DNA of 51,829 nt from positions 1 through 51,829 of the forward strand of contig JAZSMO010000002.1 of the NCBI GenBank assembly GCA_045535935.1. Direction: 5' to 3'. The position numbers were made by a program, and so were the translations under genes. The notes under the pieces are model-generated. The model did not search any database and was not told where the DNA came from. It saw only the letters and a list, made by a program, of their open reading frames with translations. This document shows, piece after piece, positions 49,640 through 51,829 of this stretch (position 1 is the first letter of the stretch; each line of letters begins with the position of its first letter). The DNA is from SVFI01 sp045535935 (GTDB taxonomy: Bacteria; Bacillota; Clostridia; Lachnospirales; Lachnospiraceae).

Positions 49640-49829
49640 CACCAACGGTACAAGGTGTTTGTTATGTGTTATGTCAAGGTAAGAATACTTTATCTGAAGG
49701 AGTTTTGGACTGGGGCGAGTGGAAAAATGCAATTACGCTGGAAACAAATGAAATATGTATTAAGGGAATAACTTTGCGAATTGGAGCAAACACGATCGAG
49801 TCAATTTATCCAAAGGGTAAACAGAATCC
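49640..49829 (+). other. Decayed region without an intact gene
   Basis: A 79-codon ORF (49666-49905) covers part of this stretch (VLDWGEWKNAITLETNEICIKG) and then runs out of frame into the GNAT remnant. I cannot assign it to a family; it looks like the tail of another disrupted gene joined to the GNAT fragment. Confidence 0.5.
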
Positions 49830-50182
49830 TTGGATGAAAACCAAGGCATTACTTATATTTTGCTGTCAGATGAATCTGATTTTATTATCGGATTTTATAA
49901 CATAGAAGTGGGGAGAGTTGATCTGTTAGAAACGGTTGGAGAAGAGAAAATATATACTCCTATGGGTGGCTCTGTAAATATCAATTATCTCGCTGTACAT
50001 AGTGATTTTCAAAGGGTAAAAATTGCCGAAGATGGAGATAAAAAGATATATTTAGGTGATATCATTTATATCACGAGCGGAACAGTTATGAAGAGTTTGA
50101 GGATGATATGAGTACATTTGTCCGGGAAAGTGATATGAGCTGCCACAAATTATACAAATGGGTAGATGATATAATCGGATAG
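49830..50182 (+). pseudogene. GNAT acetyltransferase pseudogene with internal deletion
   Basis: The first part reads MDENQGITYILLSDESDFIIGFYNIEVG...NINYLAVHSDFQ...KIYLGD, a GNAT N-terminal half. From about 50060 the frame changes, and YHLYHERNSYEEFEDDM... to WVDDIIG and a stop at 50180-50182 is the family's C-terminus. The central acetyl-CoA region between them is missing and the reading frame is shifted, so an internal deletion killed the gene. Confidence 0.8.
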
Positions 50183-50251
50183 GAAAAGTATGTATTTGTT
50201 GCACAACATGCATTACAATTGGGCTGACCGAATGGTCCTGGTCCACCGGCT

Positions 50252-50276
50252 GGCAGGGATTTACCCTGCCCTTTTT
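50252..50276 (+). terminator. Hairpin terminator, second of a related pair
   Basis: GGCAGGG (50252-50258) pairs with CCCTGCC (50264-50270), then CTTTTTA. The preceding GGGCTGACC...GGTCCACCGG resembles the region before the hairpin at 47118. Confidence 0.85.
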
Positions 50277-50428
50277 ATGTAGTGGAAGAATTGCCAACTA
50301 TCCGGAAATTTCGGATAGTTTAATAATAAAACGCAACAAAAGACTTACATTGACGAAAATAGTGTCGGTACATAGAATAGAGATAGAGGTAAATTGAGGT
50401 TTACAAAGAGACGGAGTGTAAAGGTACT

Positions 50429-51007
50429 ATGACAAAAGTATATTTTGTGCGTCATGCGCAACCGGAACATGAATGGGAAGAAGATAGGACAAGACCATTA
50501 ACAGAAGAGGGAAAGAAAGATTCGGTTATGGTTTTGGATTTCTTTAAAAATAAAAAAATAGATACATTTTATTGTAGCCCTTATAAGAGAAGTTTAGATA
50601 CGATTGCGGATGCAGCCTCTTATTTTAAAAAAGAAATAATTATAGATGAACGACTTAGAGAGCGAGAAAATGGACCGGGTGGTAATAATCATGGAATGTT
50701 CAAAAAGCGTTGGGATGATCATAATTATCATGAGGAAAAGGGCGAGTCCATTGCAATGGTTCAAAAGAGAAATATAGAAGTATTGAATGAAATTTTAGCT
50801 ACTAATCTCGATAAGGAAATTGTTATAGGAACACATGGTACAGCTCTAAGTTCGATACTGAATTTTTATGATAATAGTTTTGGGTGTGAAGATTTTTTAA
50901 GAATTATCGATTGGATGCCCTATATTATAGAATTAGATTTTGAGGGAAATGATTTCGTCGGTAAGTGCGAACATTGTTATGTAGAAAAAACATTTAAAGG
51001 AAACTAA
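50429..51007 (+). CDS. Histidine phosphatase family protein
   Basis: This 192-residue member of the phosphoglycerate mutase-like superfamily has the catalytic VRHAQPEHE (Arg-His, residues 8-9), CSPYKRSLDT with the second Arg, the acidic RERENGPGG and the C-terminal IGTHGTALSS histidine. It is unrelated in detail to the copy at 28699. It is AT-rich and probably acquired. No operon partner is evident. The substrate is unknown. Confidence 0.9.
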   Translation: MTKVYFVRHAQPEHEWEEDRTRPLTEEGKKDSVMVLDFFKNKKIDTFYCSPYKRSLDTIADAASYFKKEIIIDERLRERENGPGGNNHGMFKKRWDDHNYHEEKGESIAMVQKRNIEVLNEILATNLDKEIVIGTHGTALSSILNFYDNSFGCEDFLRIIDWMPYIIELDFEGNDFVGKCEHCYVEKTFKGN

Positions 51008-51064
51008 CGAGCAGATAAAAAATAATAAAAGAAAAGCAAATTTGAATTTGATGAGGTAATGTTT

Positions 51065-51514
51065 ATGAAATTAGTACAAGCCGAACAAAAACAAATAGAA
51101 AGAATTGTAGATATATCAAAAGCTGCTTTCGATAGTGATATTGCTGTTGGTGCTTCCTCTGTGGAGGGTCCACCTGAGTATGATTCTGTTGCATGGCATG
51201 AGCAGATGTTCAATGAGAGACATTTGTTTCAAGTAGAAAAAGATGGTGAAATTGTCGGCGGTGCACTTCTCTTTTTGATTGAGGATGGGAAAATGCTGTA
51301 TATTGGACGGATTTTTGTAGACCCAATTCACCATAGAAAGGGATATGGTATTTCCTTGATGGAACTGGTAGAAAGTTACTATCCCGGTGTGAAGAAAATC
51401 GTACTTGATACACCGATTTGGAATGTAAGAACGAATGCTTTTTATAAAAAGCTGGGCTATTCTGAAGTTAAACGGGATGAGGGATTTGTTTATTACCAAA
51501 AGGAATTGGATTGA
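51065..51514 (+). CDS. GNAT family N-acetyltransferase
   Basis: This 149-residue GNAT has the acetyl-CoA loop HHRKGYGISLMELVE (Q/RxxGxG/A type, about residues 95-109) and the C-terminal NAFYKKLGYSEVKRDEGFVYYQK. The start at 51065 sits 8 nt after GAGG; the ATG at 51059 is only 2 nt away. The acceptor is unknown. It is AT-rich like its neighbours. Confidence 0.9.
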   Translation: MKLVQAEQKQIERIVDISKAAFDSDIAVGASSVEGPPEYDSVAWHEQMFNERHLFQVEKDGEIVGGALLFLIEDGKMLYIGRIFVDPIHHRKGYGISLMELVESYYPGVKKIVLDTPIWNVRTNAFYKKLGYSEVKRDEGFVYYQKELD

Positions 51515-51556
51515 TAAATTCCAATTTGTAAAACAGTTAGATAAATTGGAATTTAT
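51514..51556. promoter_or_regulatory. 14-bp perfect inverted repeat before the last gene
   Basis: ATAAATTCCAATTT (51514-51527) and its exact reverse complement (51543-51556) are separated by 15 bp. Each arm contains the near-palindrome AAATTCCAATTT. The right arm ends at the ribosome site of the next gene, so it could be an operator or a translation-blocking hairpin. Confidence 0.6.
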
Positions 51557-51569
51557 GGAGATGAGTAAT

Positions 51570-51829
51570 ATGAGAAAACTGAGTGTTAAGCTGATTCTTT
51601 CATTTGCAGCTTTTTTGACTGCAAACCTTTGGCTTATAGGGAAAGGAAGCGCTAAGGGTGCTGCTGATTTTTTGGTATCTCCGGCAGTAGAAGAAACTAT
51701 CTTATTTATCCTTTTGCAGATAATAGTCATACTGATTTATTATATTCGTCCTCTCACAATAAGAAAATCCAGAATAATTTACTGGTTGATTTCTGAAGCA
51801 TTTGTTGCTATTACTTTTTTCTTTTGGGG
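51570..51829 (+). CDS. Membrane protein, 3' truncated by the window end
   Basis: An open frame of 86 complete codons starts MRKLSVKLILSFAAFLTANLW and shows three hydrophobic segments separated by short basic loops; it has no stop before 51829. The ATG at 51570 follows GGAG (51557-51560) by 9 nt; in-frame ATGs at 51555 and 51561 are possible. The family is not recognised. Confidence 0.7.
   Translation, partial: MRKLSVKLILSFAAFLTANLWLIGKGSAKGAADFLVSPAVEETILFILLQIIVILIYYIRPLTIRKSRIIYWLISEAFVAITFFFW

Noticed and set aside
1..51829. CRISPR arrays, rRNA, tRNA, insertion sequences
   Set aside because: No regularly spaced repeats, tRNA cloverleaf ends, rRNA signatures or transposase motifs were seen on either strand.

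Overview
The window looks like a chromosomal contig from a strict anaerobe of the Clostridia, most likely a gut Lachnospiraceae. I infer this from the protein families: an XrtG exosortase locus with its Firmicu-CTERM partner, a high-molecular-weight rubredoxin, anaerobic NrdD, a DUF6033-like protein, a YtrA-type GntR/ABC operon and Firmicutes-style AGGAGG ribosome sites. No rRNA, tRNA, CRISPR array or transposase was found. The first 182 bases are not genomic as assembled: a 98-bp stretch is repeated exactly on either side of an 84-nt block matching an MGI/DNBSEQ sequencing adapter with a 10-nt barcode, so the first gene is truncated by the contig end.

Layout. 0.2-4.3 kb: a truncated UDP-glycosyltransferase, an RmlD-like sugar reductase translationally coupled to a DAACS symporter, and a convergent TauE/SafE exporter. 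4.4-7.2 kb: a small conserved-looking protein and a stand-alone reverse transcriptase. A 145-nt interval bounded by a perfect 15-bp inverted repeat lies just upstream of the RT, and a TrmH-type rRNA/tRNA methyltransferase is convergent. 7.3-10 kb: a membrane-anchored MerR regulator with tandem palindromic operators, a CPBP protease, a small membrane protein and TspO. 10.1-12.5 kb: a DUF6033-like protein and a coiled-coil protein behind a possible sigma-D (flagellar) promoter, then an SGNH hydrolase. 12.6-17.4 kb: a GAF protein with a degenerate GGDEF domain, a cupin, a GNAT, an AraC regulator and an S8 protease. 17.5-25.7 kb: the XrtG locus, with a PTPS-membrane fusion, the Firmicu-CTERM substrate, XrtG, a processive GT2, a degenerate sensor protein, a second PTPS-like protein and a GT2-GtrA fusion. 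These seven genes overlap or nearly abut and are probably one operon that makes and anchors a surface glycoconjugate. 25.8-41 kb: solitary PilT, a zinc-ribbon/LRR protein with a coupled histidine phosphatase, TrpS, LrgA/LrgB, the GntR-ABC operon, an RsmH paralogue, an RsmF-like methyltransferase, a 1-phosphofructokinase, an M18 aminopeptidase, a GDPD, high-molecular-weight rubredoxin and a TPR lipoprotein. 41-46.2 kb: NrdD with a fused redoxin domain behind tandem NrdR boxes, a degenerate Nudix protein, PyrF and a lipoprotein.

From about 46.2 kb the sequence is visibly more AT-rich and gene order looks accessory. A pyrE start with a good ribosome site is broken after ten codons at 46993. Beyond it lie an HTH-Fic pair, one FluC fluoride channel, a zinc-ribbon micro-ORF, an XRE regulator killed by a TGG-to-TGA change, a deleted GNAT gene, a histidine phosphatase, an intact GNAT and a truncated membrane protein. 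This looks like the left end of an integrated or degenerate element whose other end lies outside the window.

The best candidate for an undescribed system is the stand-alone RT with its structured upstream region. The XrtG locus is a recognised but functionally obscure system.
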